A stretch of 60,000 nucleotides of DNA from Diphasiastrum complanatum (lineage: Eukaryota > Streptophyta > Lycopodiopsida > Lycopodiales > Lycopodiaceae). The position numbers and the translations under genes were made by a program. This document shows, piece after piece, positions 11,408 to 22,791 of this stretch; the stretch's first letter is position 1; each line of letters opens with the position of its first letter. The notes under the pieces were generated by a model. That model saw only the letters and a program-made list of their open reading frames with translations. It did not search any database and was not told the DNA's origin. The DNA is taken from contig CM055103.1 of assembly GCA_029204225.1 (NCBI GenBank), positions 1,631,720 through 1,691,719 on the forward strand, given 5' to 3'.

Positions 11408-14060
11408 TCTTCCTCCCTTGAACATGTTCTGTCCTCATAATGGGAAAAAAAAAACATGAAACTATTCCTTAAGCTTTCAAATCTTTCTCATGAATCATTT
11501 TTCATAGTCCGATCTTTCCATCTGAATAAGCACTCAGAGATGTAACAATTTTTTAATTGCTTGCCTCTACTCATGAATACTAATTCAAATTCCAAAAGTT
11601 ACACTAAGCTATAAATCTTCCAAATGGGTTGATCTACTCCAAAACAAAAGCTCATCACCTTCATGTAATCCTAATTACATGAACCACTGGGTGAATTAAC
11701 TTCTTTATTTCATAGATCAAATCCAAAAGCTAAAGAAATTCCATTTCAATTTCTTGTAGAAAATAATACTTCTTGGTACAAATATTCTTAGAATATATTT
11801 CCACCATTTTACACAAACTGGATTCCACATGCAACTGGTTGATCCCATGAAAGTCTTATTCCTATCATTTTCTTCTCCCCCTATTAAAAGAAATCCCATA
11901 ACTTCAGTCAAAAAGTCCCCAAGAGACACGTATAAGATATCAAAGATTTGAAAAAGTCAGTAATGAGTATCCAATACTATTACAACCGGACTTTTTCCTT
12001 AAAATCATAAAATATCTGATCCCGAGTGATAGAAACATTACTCTCAACAGAAAAACTATCAAATAGAGATAATCATTTGGAATTTTGATTTCCACTTAAT
12101 TAGTTGAAAACATCAATTGATTCTGAGCTATATTCATAAATTGAAATGGAAGTATGAATTTATATAACTTTTACAGTCCTTCAGAACCAAGTTCTACACT
12201 GGAAGGAATCATATGAATCTCAATCCAACTGTCTCGTACATAAGAAATTCCTAAAAAGTACAGATTTAAATCATAAGAGAAATAGCTTTTAAGGGTTTCT
12301 GATTTGGAATTTATATCATACCATTAAGGGATCCAGATTTATATCTCATAACCTCTCCAAATACTCTAAATAGGCTTTACCAGTGGTTTCAACTATTAGA
12401 TTTACAAATAATGTAAATACTAACCATTGGCCTACAGATCATTCTCACACAAGAATTTTCTCTTTGAAATTACTGATGTCCCATACCATCAGTTTTCTCT
12501 CCAAGAATGTCCTTTGCTTTTAGATCCGACCATCAGAAAATCAAAAAGACTATCTGACCATCCTATATCCAATATAGGGCCCAATCTTCAACCATTTTTC
12601 AGAAAGATACGTCCAACTATTGAATTCTCCATTTCCTTAAGTTTTCACAATAGATGACAACATCATCTAAGAATACCACTAGGCATTGACCCCAGTGCGG
12701 ACGAAAAACCTCGCCAGTTTATTTTCATTACTTCATTAAAGTTATCTAAATAAATGAAAAATCAATAACTTTTGGATCCGAGTACTCTTTACAATATTTG
12801 ATACACTTGTTTTTTTAACGAATATAGAACTACCTCTCAAAAATTACGACCTTATTCCATTGTTCACTTTAACAAGTATCTGAAAAGCTTAAATTGCCCA
12901 ATCCTAAAGATCAAAATCATGTAGGACAAGCCTATCGGTGCATCACCGCAGTCGAAAAGGAAGAAAAAAAAATTACCGTTTGACTCAATTTATTGGGAGT
13001 AATTGTACTCCAGAGTTAATTCGATAAAAAGCACAGTACTAGGGACCCAAAGTAAAGACCACTAACTGGGTACCTACCTGGAGAACCAAACCACTACCAT
13101 TATTTTGTCAAGATCGGTTTAATAAAATTATGACCGATTATTACAGCTTGACACAAAACAATAGTATTAAGTTTTCAAAAAACTAGGCTTACAGGTGACT
13201 GTCAAGTTGATAAGGCCTCAAGCATGCATTTTGCCCATAGAGAAGAAAAATCTAAACTCCTCCTGCCAAGACTGGGAAGCTACTTTCAAAACGACAAGGT
13301 TACAACATTGACTACAGAGCACCAAGAAACCAAAGTTCCTCTAACTGGGTGCTTGTAACTAAAATTTTTGAATTGATTCCGAATCAAATTTAGAACCAAC
13401 TTGAAAATTACTACTTGTCAAGCCCTAAGAAAACCTTGGTCAACCGGCATGCAAAGCATCGATTGGACATTCATGCAATTTTTCAAACTGATGTCCAATT
13501 GGTTACATGCACCAAATCAACTATAAGCACACAAAAAGAACCATGCAAAAGGCAAAAGCCTAGACCCCTATTCAAAAACCCTAAAAGGTTTTGAAAGAGG
13601 AAATGGAGATCAGCCCTTAGCTACAGCCACCGCCAACAATCAAGGGAAGGGAGGCTCCATAAAGCGAGAGAGAGAGAGAGAGAGGTGGGATGACACACCT
13701 CCTCGATCCTTAGCAGCCCTAAAAAGACTTTCCACGCATTTCTACTGTGGATTAGATTCTCCGTCCCTGCTCCGACGGCTTCAAACAATCTGTCATCCAC
13801 GGCCTCCTGCTCCAGGAATCAGATTACCTCACTTCTCGCTGCCCCAGCTGCCAATCAGGATGCATAACATGCGGTTCTACACAATCACGTGGCATCAACA
13901 TCAGCGACCTCTAAAATAAGATAAGTTTATTTCAAGGCTGAAAGGATTGATGCCCTTGACAAATCAACTCGCCTTCCATCTTCTTGACAAAAGAGATTCA
14001 CAACAGAGGTAATGCTAAGAATCCTACATGCAATCTTCCGAATGTTCCACCCATCATCTG
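11408..14060 (-). mobile_element. Decayed Ty3/gypsy internal region
   Basis: Upstream (minus strand) of the G1 LTR. The only clear coding trace is near 12540-12720, where the minus strand reads VFRPHWGQCLVVFLDDVVIY, the palm region of gypsy reverse transcriptase with its F-x-D-D box. The rest is stop-ridden with no ORF over about 75 codons. The GA run at 13664-13684 and the GC-richer 13690-13920 show nothing further. The upstream limit is a guess; no 5' LTR was found. Confidence 0.5.
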
Positions 14061-14140
14061 CAATAGCTGTTAACAAGTTCCTGTTTGCCTCTAAAAAAGA
14101 CTTTGGCAATTGCCGAATCACTTTCTTGGGTTTTTTATTT

Positions 14141-14680
14141 GTTTAACACAGTAGGAATTTTGGTTTGATTTGTTAAACTCAAACCAAATTGTTTTTTTTC
14201 CCTTCGAGCTTGTCGCCACTTCAGCTGGCACTAGATTACAAGCTTTGAACCTCCTCCACTTTTAGATTTCCCAATAAGAGGGGCCTTCATTTCTATATAC
14301 TCCACCTACAAACGTTTTGCTACAAATTTGCATCTCATAGAAAAATTTGGCGCCTTTGTCATTAAACCTAGGTGCTCTACATATTGCCATAATGATCTTT
14401 AGGATGATCGATTTGCACAAATGGATTTCGTGTAGTCCTAATTAGAAAGCCTACAAACAATACAACAATGATTTTATTCAACATAAAAAGATTTGAGCTG
14501 CTCACAATGGTATACATCACAGGGCAAACAAAACATTCATTCTCAATTGTACTAAAAAGTCTAATTTAAAGAAAAGTTTGAATAACACTACTTTGTGGTT
14601 GATATGCCAAGGATGAGCCCTACTAGAAACAAGTGCGAGAGGAGAAGCATATGAGGAGATGGCAAGTTTGATAGCTAGTG
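14141..14680. other. Unassigned stretch
   Basis: About 540 bases with no credible ORF or repeat partner. The short piece just before it (14085-14145) matches the left end of repeat R2. Confidence 0.5.
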
Positions 14681-14689
14681 TCTAGAGAA

Positions 14690-15990
14690 TGAGCCCATGT
14701 GTGTGTGTGAGTACATTTCTTTGATGAAGAACAAGACTTGAAGTCTTGTTAATCCTCTTGTAGGTATAGAACCTATTGACTCTAAATGGATCTTCAAGCT
14801 AAAGCTTAAGCTAGATGGATCAATATCCAAATGGAAAGCTCGATTGGTAGTTAAAGGATTTGAGCAAGTTTATGGAATAAATTCCACTGACACCTTCAAT
14901 CTAGTGGTAAAGCATCAATATATTCGCACTTTGCTGGCTATAGTTGTTACAGAAGACTTGGACATTTACCAAATAACATCCAGACAGCATTCCGTCATGG
15001 ATATATACAAAAAGAAATATTCATTTATCAACTAGAAGGTTATGTCCTTCAAGGCCAAGAGAATTTGGTATGTAAATTGCATTAAGACATTATATGGTCG
15101 CAAGAAATCTCCCAGGAATGTTTTGAAATGACAGGCCCAAGTCATTACCTACTCGGTATGGAGATCAACAGAGATTGCACAAGCAGAAGGATTACTATAA
15201 GCCAAGAGTCCTATCTAACCAATATACTTCGCATATATGGTATGGAGGACTGCAAGCCAATAGACACTCTCATGGATCTGGGGTCCAAGCTTTCTAAAGA
15301 CATGTGCCCCAGAACTCAAACAAATCAGCAAGAAATGTGCAGATATCCTTATCAGTCTGTCATGGATCTATAATGAATTGTATGATCTACACATGACTTG
15401 ATCTAGAATATACGATAAGCACATTGTCTCAATGCATGTCCAATCTAGCCTTACAGCATTGGAAGGCTTTGCAAAGAGTACGAAGCACTATGTTTTGAGC
15501 TACAACGATAATATAGAAGCTACACTTTTGCTAATCACATATTCTGATTCAGATTTGGGCAGGAGACATGGATACCAACATCGGGATATATTTGTTTCCT
15601 TGCAGGAGGACCTATTTCCTGGAACAACAGAAAGTAGCAATGCATTTTGTTGTCCTCCCCAAAATCCGAATACATTGCAACCACATTACTAGTGAAAGAG
15701 ATAATATGGCTAAAAAGGTAACTACGGGATCTGTAATTTCCACATATCAGTCTAACAATACTCAACTGCGTAAATTAGGACTGAAGAGCTCTATCTCTGA
15801 ACCCACATATTTATACTGGAACTAAACACATAGAAGTTCAGTTTCATTTTCTTAGAGAGAAAGTTTAGAATAAAGATGTTGTAGTAAGTTACAATCATAC
15901 AAACAATATGTTGACTGATATTTTGACAAAAGCATTGTCAAGAGATAAACATTCTACCTTAGTAGAAATGATAAATCTCAATTGCAATTC
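14690..15990 (+). pseudogene. Ty1/copia RT-RNase H relic
   Basis: In order on the plus strand: the RT start (SKWIFKLKLKLDGSISKWKA near 14780), the fingers/palm entry (TFNLVVKHQYIRTLLAIV), a large deletion that removes the YVDD box, the RT end (YLLGMEINRD, SYLTNILRIYGMEDCKP near 15140-15260), the RNase H start (YSDSDLG near 15540) and end (HIEVQFHFLRE, DILTKALSRD near 15830-15940). Several frameshifts and stops break it. A polypurine tract and LTR follow directly, confirming orientation and 3' end. Gag, protease and integrase are absent. Confidence 0.85.
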
Positions 15991-16010
15991 AGATTTGTAG
16001 TAGTAAGCTT

Positions 16011-16493
16011 ATGGGGGAGTGTTGGAGTTTAATCTTTCGCCTACGCATATATGGAAATCACTCTCTCAAAAAAGTCTGCGGAAATGAACTGATTTTTGCA
16101 ACAGTTTGAATTTTTCCTTGCAAACTTCAATAGGTGAAAAACCTGACAAACCCGACAAAGTTTTCTACTTCACTTTCAGGCCATTCTGGATACAAAAGGA
16201 GTTTGCGATAAATGCGACAAAATGTTCACTTGGGATTTCGGGCCATTTCATACACTTCCAAAAATGTGATATTCTTCTCGAAAAATGTGAAAAATGCGAC
16301 ACTCTACAGATTTACACAAAATTTTAAGTACGGACTGTCTTCATGCTCCAATAATAACTCATCTAATTAATCAGTTAGACAACTGTTAACGATCTTGTAA
16401 TTGTAAAGTTAGAATAGCACAAGATCATCCAAATGTTGTATAAGTAAATGAGCGCTGGAGATGGACATCATAATGCATGAAAATACTCCAACA
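16011..16493 (+). mobile_element. Ty1/copia 3' LTR with polypurine tract
   Basis: The polypurine tract (TGGGGGAG, to 16019) precedes an LTR running from 16020 to 16493 (474 bp). Terminal inverted repeats are TGTTGGAGT and ACTCCAACA. It belongs to the RT-RNase H relic immediately upstream. No matching 5' LTR was seen in the window. Confidence 0.88.
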
Positions 16494-16716
16494 GAGATCT
16501 TAAGACCAACACAGGTCTTCACAGTATCTGACTCCATTAGAGGAGTTCTAGATCCAAAAAAGACCCTTGGCTAAAAGTATGGCTTGGTCATACAACATGG
16601 ACTTTCAAGGACACTATCTTTTTCAGGTAGAAATGCACTTTTGGATTATTATACACTATTTTCAACTAATATATTTGACTTGCAATAACTTCTTAACTGG
16701 ACATTAAAAGTAGGCA

Positions 16717-17020
16717 TCTAACATATCACTAGAAAAAGCGCTTGTCAAGCGCTTTCTAACGCACCAAACTCTGTTTAAATTGGACTTACCACTAAAAAGT
16801 TATGTCATTTTTAATGTGGACACACAAAAATATGATTAATAAAATTCCCATAACTTTTGAACTGCCATAACGTTTTAACCATAGCTCGGAAGTATGTCAT
16901 GTAACATATCATTGGAAAGTGCTCGTCAGCACTTTTCTATAACACACCAAACTCCGTTGAAATTGGATGTACCACTAAAAAGTTATGTCATTTTTAATGT
17001 GGACTCAAAACAATTATGAG
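16717..17020. repeat. 183-bp tandem duplication with conserved hairpin
   Basis: Two units offset by about 183 bases share AACATATCA, the hairpin core, CACCAAACTC and AAAAAGTTATGTCATTTTTA. Each carries a short hairpin: AAAGCGCTT/AAGCGCTTT around a GTC loop in the first, and AAAGTGCT/AGCACTTT in the second, so both stem sides changed together. No ORF is present. The surrounding 16494-16716 and 17021-17220 are otherwise unassigned. Confidence 0.75.
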
Positions 17021-17220
17021 TAAATAAAATCCCCAAAAAGTGGTGTACTACCAAAAGGCACAATGAAAAAATGGATTATTTTTATGTACCACCAAAGCAT
17101 GATTTTAGCCCCTTTGTAAAGATTCAGTTTATATTTTTTCTCAAATTTTTCTTACACATGGACCAATCAAAACACTCAAGTTTGAAATCTACGAAACATA
17201 ACTTTTTCAGTCCATATTAT

Positions 17221-17824
17221 TTTCTTAATAAATAGCCCATCATCTTAGTAATGTTTCTTGGATGTTTGGTGAAAAGAATGCATAAATGACCAGTTCATAA
17301 ATCGTAGCAGGATAGATAGAATTTAGTGATATGAAAGACTAACTTTTTTGGTGGCCTTTTTTATCGTGGACTTTGAAAATATCCTTTGCCTATGGAATCA
17401 CAGACCCAGGCTACCTACCTACAAGAAATCCGTTTGCTACAGCTAGCGACACAAAACTAGAATGGTGGAGTTGCTTGCTTACAAGGTACCAAATCACATG
17501 TACTGGAGGAATGATCTATGTATCGAAAAAAAGACTCTATTTCAACTTAATGCATTAATTATTTGATACTTGTAGTATGAGTCATAAGCTATTATAAAAT
17601 CTTTGAAACAATAAACTTCAAACTTCAACATTTTATCAGAGAGCTACAACATTAAGGATGCACATTGCAAATGCATCAAATGATCTATGTCTTGAAAATT
17701 GAGAGCTCCAACTTCAAATAATCATTGATGGGGATCCAACCTCCATAATATGTCTCGGATCATAAAAAAAATTGAGGAAGCCATGAACTATTAAAATTTT
17801 TGGATTTCAAACTTTCCGCTTCGC
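17221..17824. repeat. Dispersed repeat R2, copy 2
   Basis: Matches 47089-47646 almost throughout and 6352-6878 over its right part, all in the same orientation. No conserved ORF. Confidence 0.75.
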
Positions 17825-17827
17825 GCT

Positions 17828-18002
17828 TCGCGACGATCTAACTTAAACTTTGGCCTTTTTAACATTATTTTAATTACATGGCCCAAAGTCTAATTTATTT
17901 AGAATACAATATTTTACAAGTGCTCATTGGGCTATGTGCTTATGCTCGTAGGATGCCACAACCCTCAAAAGTTATTTTCTACTTCCGGCTTGTTTTATTT
18001 TT
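17828..18002 (-). mobile_element. Ty3/gypsy LTR start fragment
   Basis: Reverse complement of the first part of the LTR at 53078, including its start (TGTTGTGGGT, read on the minus strand from 18002). It joins directly to the R1 3' region, giving the cleaner of the two examples of the R1-LTR junction. Confidence 0.65.
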
Positions 18003-18240
18003 GTGCATGAAATACCCACAACAGGGCCTCCGACTTGAAGTAGTGTCGATCCCTCTATGGTGTTTAGTATGGGCCTCAAGTTTCACGACCACACTTTATT
18101 GAGTAGGTGGTAATGTCGTACATATATTTGACGTGCGCCAAGCTATGCTGATCTTTGGCTAGAGAAAAGACCTTATGGATACCCTCGAGCCAAAAATGGG
18201 CTATCTAAGCCTGAAATTTATGTTCATGGACTCTTTCTAA
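18003..18240 (-). mobile_element. R1 element 3' region, copy 2 (internally deleted)
   Basis: Matches 7737-7942, then jumps to sequence equivalent to about 8565, so some 620 bases present in copy 1 are missing. Confidence 0.7.
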
Positions 18241-18255
18241 TGTCTTGACTGGCAT

Positions 18256-19065
18256 TCAGGCTTTGTTCTTGAGTGTCAGGCCCCCTGGTCCTTGATCGTG
18301 GCTGGAACTTGCTTGTGCAAGTTCTAATGTGGCTAGTGTTGGAATTACCACCGAGGCTAGTTGTGGATGTTGTGCTGTATGGTATTGACAGGCCTTGAGA
18401 GCTGTCTTTGCTTGCGCGAGTTCTTGGAGTGTGCTACAATGGTAATTGTCAAACCTGACTTGGTGGCCATTCAGCGTTTGGCGGCATAAATCCACCTGCT
18501 GCGTTAGAAAGTCTATCTTGTGTTGGCTGAGAGGACGATTGGTAGGGATGGATTGGGCTAACCAAACAGTTTGCTGTTGTTGTAGGGTGTGGATCTCCGA
18601 TGTGTTGATTTTCAGTTTTAACCACCAACAATTGGGGCCCTTGAGTGGGGCTAGCTTATGTTGCGCTTGTTGTTGAACTTCATGGACCTCTGTAGAGGTG
18701 TACGTAGCTGATTTGAAGAGGTCCTTCATATATCTTTGAAGGCTTTTCTTGTTCTGATTCAGCTTCAGGACCCGGTCCTTTTTTGTCTACACATACTGGA
18801 TTGTCACCTGGAGGTCTTGCTGGAGTTGTGTGAGCTTCGCTCGCAACCTAAACTTATTGTTGGTTTCCAATTGCACTACGCGATCGTCCAAAGTTGATTT
18901 GGCCGGTATCAAATCCTAGAGTAAGATTCCCAAGTTCTGGTAGGTCATCATGACGTTTGTTGGCCCGGCCAGTGTGGTGCTGCTTGCTGGGCCCTGTTGC
19001 GATATTGCCCCTAGTAGTGCACTATTGTTGTCGTCATCTTCTATCAGAATCTCTAGGGCAACTAT
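18256..19065 (-). pseudogene. R1 coiled-coil ORF, copy 2
   Basis: The minus strand has an open frame of 157 codons (18729-18256) rich in Gln, Ala and Lys. It continues upstream, with one stop codon, into a charged helical segment (TLDDRVVQLETNNK, then LTQLQQDLQVTIQ) and the acidic ILIEDDDN patch near 19045. These regions have coiled-coil character. It corresponds to copy 1 at 8524-9400 and keeps the helical part better. No known domain, zinc knuckle or catalytic motif is seen. A structural retroelement protein is the most economical reading. Confidence 0.5.
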
Positions 19066-19100
19066 GTCATGAAGTGCGTTGGGATCAGCATGTTGAGGGA

Positions 19101-19791
19101 TGTGAAAAGTACAGTACTAAGGACCATAAATGGATCTTTGAATGATCCACAAGGTGATTGTATGCTTGTTAAACACTCTATCAGAAACTAGTCATCAGAA
19201 AACAAGATCTAGTTTAGCAGCTTGATAGGAAACAAGTAGAGACAATCAAAGCATTGATCAAATAGTCTAATCCAACTCCACACGTGTGGAGATAAGGCTG
19301 TAGTACGGCCTGTAGATAGTGTTTACAAAGTGCCAAAGCTGGGTTTCATTGGAGAAATAGAGTAATCACCATACAATGAGAGGAAACTCGAGTTTCTCCT
19401 TGAGGCTCCAAAAAGTTTCTTTCTTCTCACTATGGAGAATGGAAATACATAGTAAAACACACTTCCTTTGCAAAGTTAGGTGAAAATCCAGCATGTAATA
19501 AGGAAGTAGACTCCACTTTCTTGCCCTAATGTGAAAACCCTAGCCTAGATCCAAGAGTCATGCTTGGTAGGTGCATGGTAGGTACAAATCTCATCATATA
19601 TCATGGTCTAGATCCTACAAAGTAGGAATCACTACCAAATAGACACAACCACTCCTCTTGACTCGTGGTAACCTACTTTAGGTGTGTATGTACAAGTGGC
19701 ACTTTGGCCATTCAAGTAACCAACAAACAATATTGACAAAATGTACAATATTCTACATGGCTAGATTTGCCAATGTAGGCAATTTTTCACA
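19101..19791 (-). mobile_element. Ty1/copia 3' LTR (691 bp)
   Basis: Begins TGTGAAAAG and ends TTTTTCACA on the plus strand, so the ends are inverted repeats. On the minus strand it is preceded by a purine-rich GATTTGAGGAG tract and the pol ORF. It contains the palindrome CTCCACACGTGTGGAG at 19276-19291. A diverged fragment of the same LTR family is at 42996-43396, and the ends resemble those of the 654-bp LTRs at 32-41 kb. Confidence 0.88.
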
Positions 19792-22233
19792 CTCCTCAAA
19801 TCTAGCCTTGGAGATCACAATGCTTTTATCAATAACTCCAATTGAAGATCTAAGCTTGACAAATGAATCTTTAGGTAAAGGTTTAGTAAACAAATCAGCC
19901 AAGCAACTTGATGATGGCACATGTTGGAGCTTGATCTCTTTAGCTTGCACTTTTTCCCTCACGAAATGATGAGCAATTTCGATGTGTTTGCTCCTTCCAT
20001 GGAATGTAGGATTAGTTGCAAGTAATTGGGCTGATTGGTTGTCACAATAGATGATAGGGATCTCCTCCTCCATGACATGAAGCTCCACCAATAGCCTTTT
20101 GAGCCACAAGACCTCCTTGCATGTTGATGTCAAGGCCTTGTATTCGGATTCTGTGGAAGATAGGGAGATGGTATCTTGCTTTTTGGAAAGCCATGATACT
20201 ACTCCATCACATAGAAAGGTGGCAAAGGCACTTGTTGATCTTCTATCCACTTTGTCACCTGCAAAATCCGAGTCACTATAGGCTCTTAAGCCAAGATTAG
20301 TTCCTCTATACAAAATACCAAAATTCTTAGTGAATGAAATGTATCTAAGAACTCTTTTGGCCATCTTCCAATGTGAAACTAGAGGACTTTGCATGAATTG
20401 GCTTAACTTTCCAACACTATAACTAAGATCAGGTCTAGTTATAGTTAAATAGATCAAGGAGCCAATAAGCCTTCTATATAATGTGATGTCCTCAAAGGAT
20501 GCTTCATCACAACCAATAGATGCTTTTACATGTTGCTCCATTGGTGTCTCAATGCCTTTACAATTCTTCATTTTAAATCTATCTAGGATGGATGTAGCAT
20601 ATTTAGATTGAGAAATGAAGCTAAAATCACATCCTCTAATAACCTCTATTCCAAGAATGAAGCTCAATAGGCCGAGATCTACCATCTTAAACTCTTTTGC
20701 TAAAGCAATTTTTACATCTCTAATTCCATCTAGATCATTACCACTCAAGATAATATCATCTACATACAAAACAAGAATAATGATCATGCCATCATGAAAA
20801 CTTATATACAATGATGGATCATAGGCACTCATTACAAAATTGATGGAAATGAGAAAAGAGTTTAGCTTAGAGTACCATGCTCTAGGTGCTTGCTTGAGCC
20901 CATAAAGGCTCTTCTTCAAAAAACACACCTTTCCTTCATGCTTTTCCTTGATGAAGCCCTCGGGTTGCCTCATGTAGATATCTTCCTCCAAATAACCATT
21001 GAGGAATGCATTTGTGAAGTCAAGTTGAAATAGCTCCCAATTGAAGGTTGTAGCAAGACTAATGATCAACCTGATAGTAACAAGCTTAGCCACAGGAGCA
21101 AAAGTCTCATCATAGTCAATGCCTTTGGTTTGTAAAAAAACTTTGGCAACAAGCCTAGCTTTATGCTTGCTTATTGACTTCAATCTAAACACCCACTTGC
21201 AATCAAGAGGTTTCTTCCCTTGAGGAAGATCCACAAGATCCCAAGTATGATTCTCAATAAGAGCATCATACTCTACTTGCATAGCATCCATCCAACTTTT
21301 AGACTTACAAGCATCTTCATAGCATGTTGGCTCATCTAACATTGAAGTAAGAAAGGTGTAAGATGTGAAAGATGATGAGCCTTCCCTTTGATCACCTTGA
21401 CCATCATAGGTGAGCCTCAATGGCTCGGATCTTGCCCTTGTAGATCTTCTTGGAGTTCTTGGAGTTCTTGGAGTTCTTGCATCTTGAGGTGGATCCTCAA
21501 GTTCTTCTTCACTTGGAAGCTCCTCCTCCATCCTAGCATGATCCTTGGCATCAAGATGATTAGTAGCATTATCATCCAAATCACAAGCATGTCCTTCATC
21601 AAAAATAACATCCCTACTCACTATCACCTTGCTAGTGATAGGATTGAAGACTCTATAACCTTTGCTATTCTCACCATATCCCACAAAGATGCCTTTGATG
21701 GATATTGCATCATCCTTCCTTCTCTTATCCAAGGATTGGTGTACATAGCAAGTGGATCCAAAAACTTTGAGATCTTTGAGATTGGGATTCTCTCCAAATA
21801 GAGCTTCAAATGGTGTGATTCCTCCAATGGCTTGGTTTGGCAATCTATTGCACAAATAGTTAGCACAAGTTATTGCTTCACCCCAAAATGGTTTGGATAG
21901 AGAAGCATCTAGCCTTAAGGCCTTAGCACACTCACAAAGAGATCTATTTCTTCTCTCACTCACTCCATTTTGTTGAGGGGTGTATGGACATGACAACTCC
22001 CTCTTTATGCCATTAGAAATACAAAAGTCAATCAACTTATTGGAGACATATTCACCTCCATTATCACTCCTTAATACCTTAATCTTGGTACTAAGTTGAT
22101 TTTCTACCAAAGTCTTGAACTTTACAAAAGAATCAAACACCATTGATTTGCTAGACAAGAGGTACATCCAACAAAATCTAGAATAGTCATCAATGAAGAT
22201 TACATAGTAAAAAATATGATAGTTTTGGTGCAT
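19753..22233 (-). CDS. Ty1/copia Pol, 5'-truncated but open (integrase core, RT, RNase H)
   Basis: An open frame of 826 codons. Domains in order: integrase core (FIDDYSRF near residue 14, RSDNGGEYVS near 55, QQNGVSERRNRS near 86), RT (KWVFRLKSISKHKARLVAK near 350, TNAFLNGYLEEDIYMRQPEG near 405, catalytic LYVDDIILSG near 480) and RNase H (YSDSDFAGD near 650, SSTESEYKAL near 695, SKHIEIAHHFVRE near 755). One conserved glycine after KARLVAK is valine. Gag, protease and the integrase zinc-binding part are missing; the break is near 22215-22233. The stop codon lies 38 bases inside the 3' LTR. A triplicated RTP unit sits near residue 255. It cannot move alone without gag but could supply enzyme. 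Confidence 0.92.
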   Translation of the reverse strand: MHQNYHIFYYVIFIDDYSRFCWMYLLSSKSMVFDSFVKFKTLVENQLSTKIKVLRSDNGGEYVSNKLIDFCISNGIKRELSCPYTPQQNGVSERRNRSLCECAKALRLDASLSKPFWGEAITCANYLCNRLPNQAIGGITPFEALFGENPNLKDLKVFGSTCYVHQSLDKRRKDDAISIKGIFVGYGENSKGYRVFNPITSKVIVSRDVIFDEGHACDLDDNATNHLDAKDHARMEEELPSEEELEDPPQDARTPRTPRTPRRSTRARSEPLRLTYDGQGDQREGSSSFTSYTFLTSMLDEPTCYEDACKSKSWMDAMQVEYDALIENHTWDLVDLPQGKKPLDCKWVFRLKSISKHKARLVAKVFLQTKGIDYDETFAPVAKLVTIRLIISLATTFNWELFQLDFTNAFLNGYLEEDIYMRQPEGFIKEKHEGKVCFLKKSLYGLKQAPRAWYSKLNSFLISINFVMSAYDPSLYISFHDGMIIILVLYVDDIILSGNDLDGIRDVKIALAKEFKMVDLGLLSFILGIEVIRGCDFSFISQSKYATSILDRFKMKNCKGIETPMEQHVKASIGCDEASFEDITLYRRLIGSLIYLTITRPDLSYSVGKLSQFMQSPLVSHWKMAKRVLRYISFTKNFGILYRGTNLGLRAYSDSDFAGDKVDRRSTSAFATFLCDGVVSWLSKKQDTISLSSTESEYKALTSTCKEVLWLKRLLVELHVMEEEIPIIYCDNQSAQLLATNPTFHGRSKHIEIAHHFVREKVQAKEIKLQHVPSSSCLADLFTKPLPKDSFVKLRSSIGVIDKSIVISKARFEECEKLPTLANLAM

Positions 22234-22260
22234 ACAATAATTGTTTACATAATCTTGTAG

Positions 22261-22578
22261 ATGAATGAAAATTTAAAGCCGATCATTCTTCCCACATATT
22301 TAATACAACACATTTGGATGGAAGTGCAAAAACAACATTTACGACATTCTCGATGCCATGATCTTACACTCAAGAGGCCTAGTCTTAAAGAGCCCCGAGG
22401 CATTGTAGATAGGCCAACATCCTTAGATGATGATGAAGAAAGCCAATATGAACCTCAGGGATGTGGAGCAGTAAGTACTAGCGAGTCTGAATCTATGGAG
22501 GATGAACACATTATTGTTAGAAAATCAAATAACAATAATGAAGTGATACACGAGAGAGGCATGTTTTTATTTTACTGA
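22261..22578 (+). CDS. Hypothetical acidic protein or exon, 105 codons
   Basis: No family is recognised. The predicted product is Lys/His-containing at first and then acidic and Ser-rich (LDDDEESQYEP, STSESESMEDE). A possible splice acceptor (TTGTAG) stands exactly before the ATG, so it might be an internal exon. It lies between the truncated copia pol and gene X of the histone cassette, and may be cassette DNA or host flank. The next 200 bases show nothing. Confidence 0.25.
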   Translation: MNENLKPIILPTYLIQHIWMEVQKQHLRHSRCHDLTLKRPSLKEPRGIVDRPTSLDDDEESQYEPQGCGAVSTSESESMEDEHIIVRKSNNNNEVIHERGMFLFY

Positions 22579-22791
22579 TATGAAATTGACCTTTTTGTGT
22601 AATTTAACAAATGTAATTTATCATTTATGTTATTATGTTTTTCAAACGTTATGTATATAATGTGACAATTGCTAATAAATGTTTTTAGATGATATAATGA
22701 AGACAATTCGTCATGATAGAATTTTGCATGCAAGAAGTACATATGACTTTCAGAAAACTGACATAAATCAGCTGTAGTAATATATACATCG

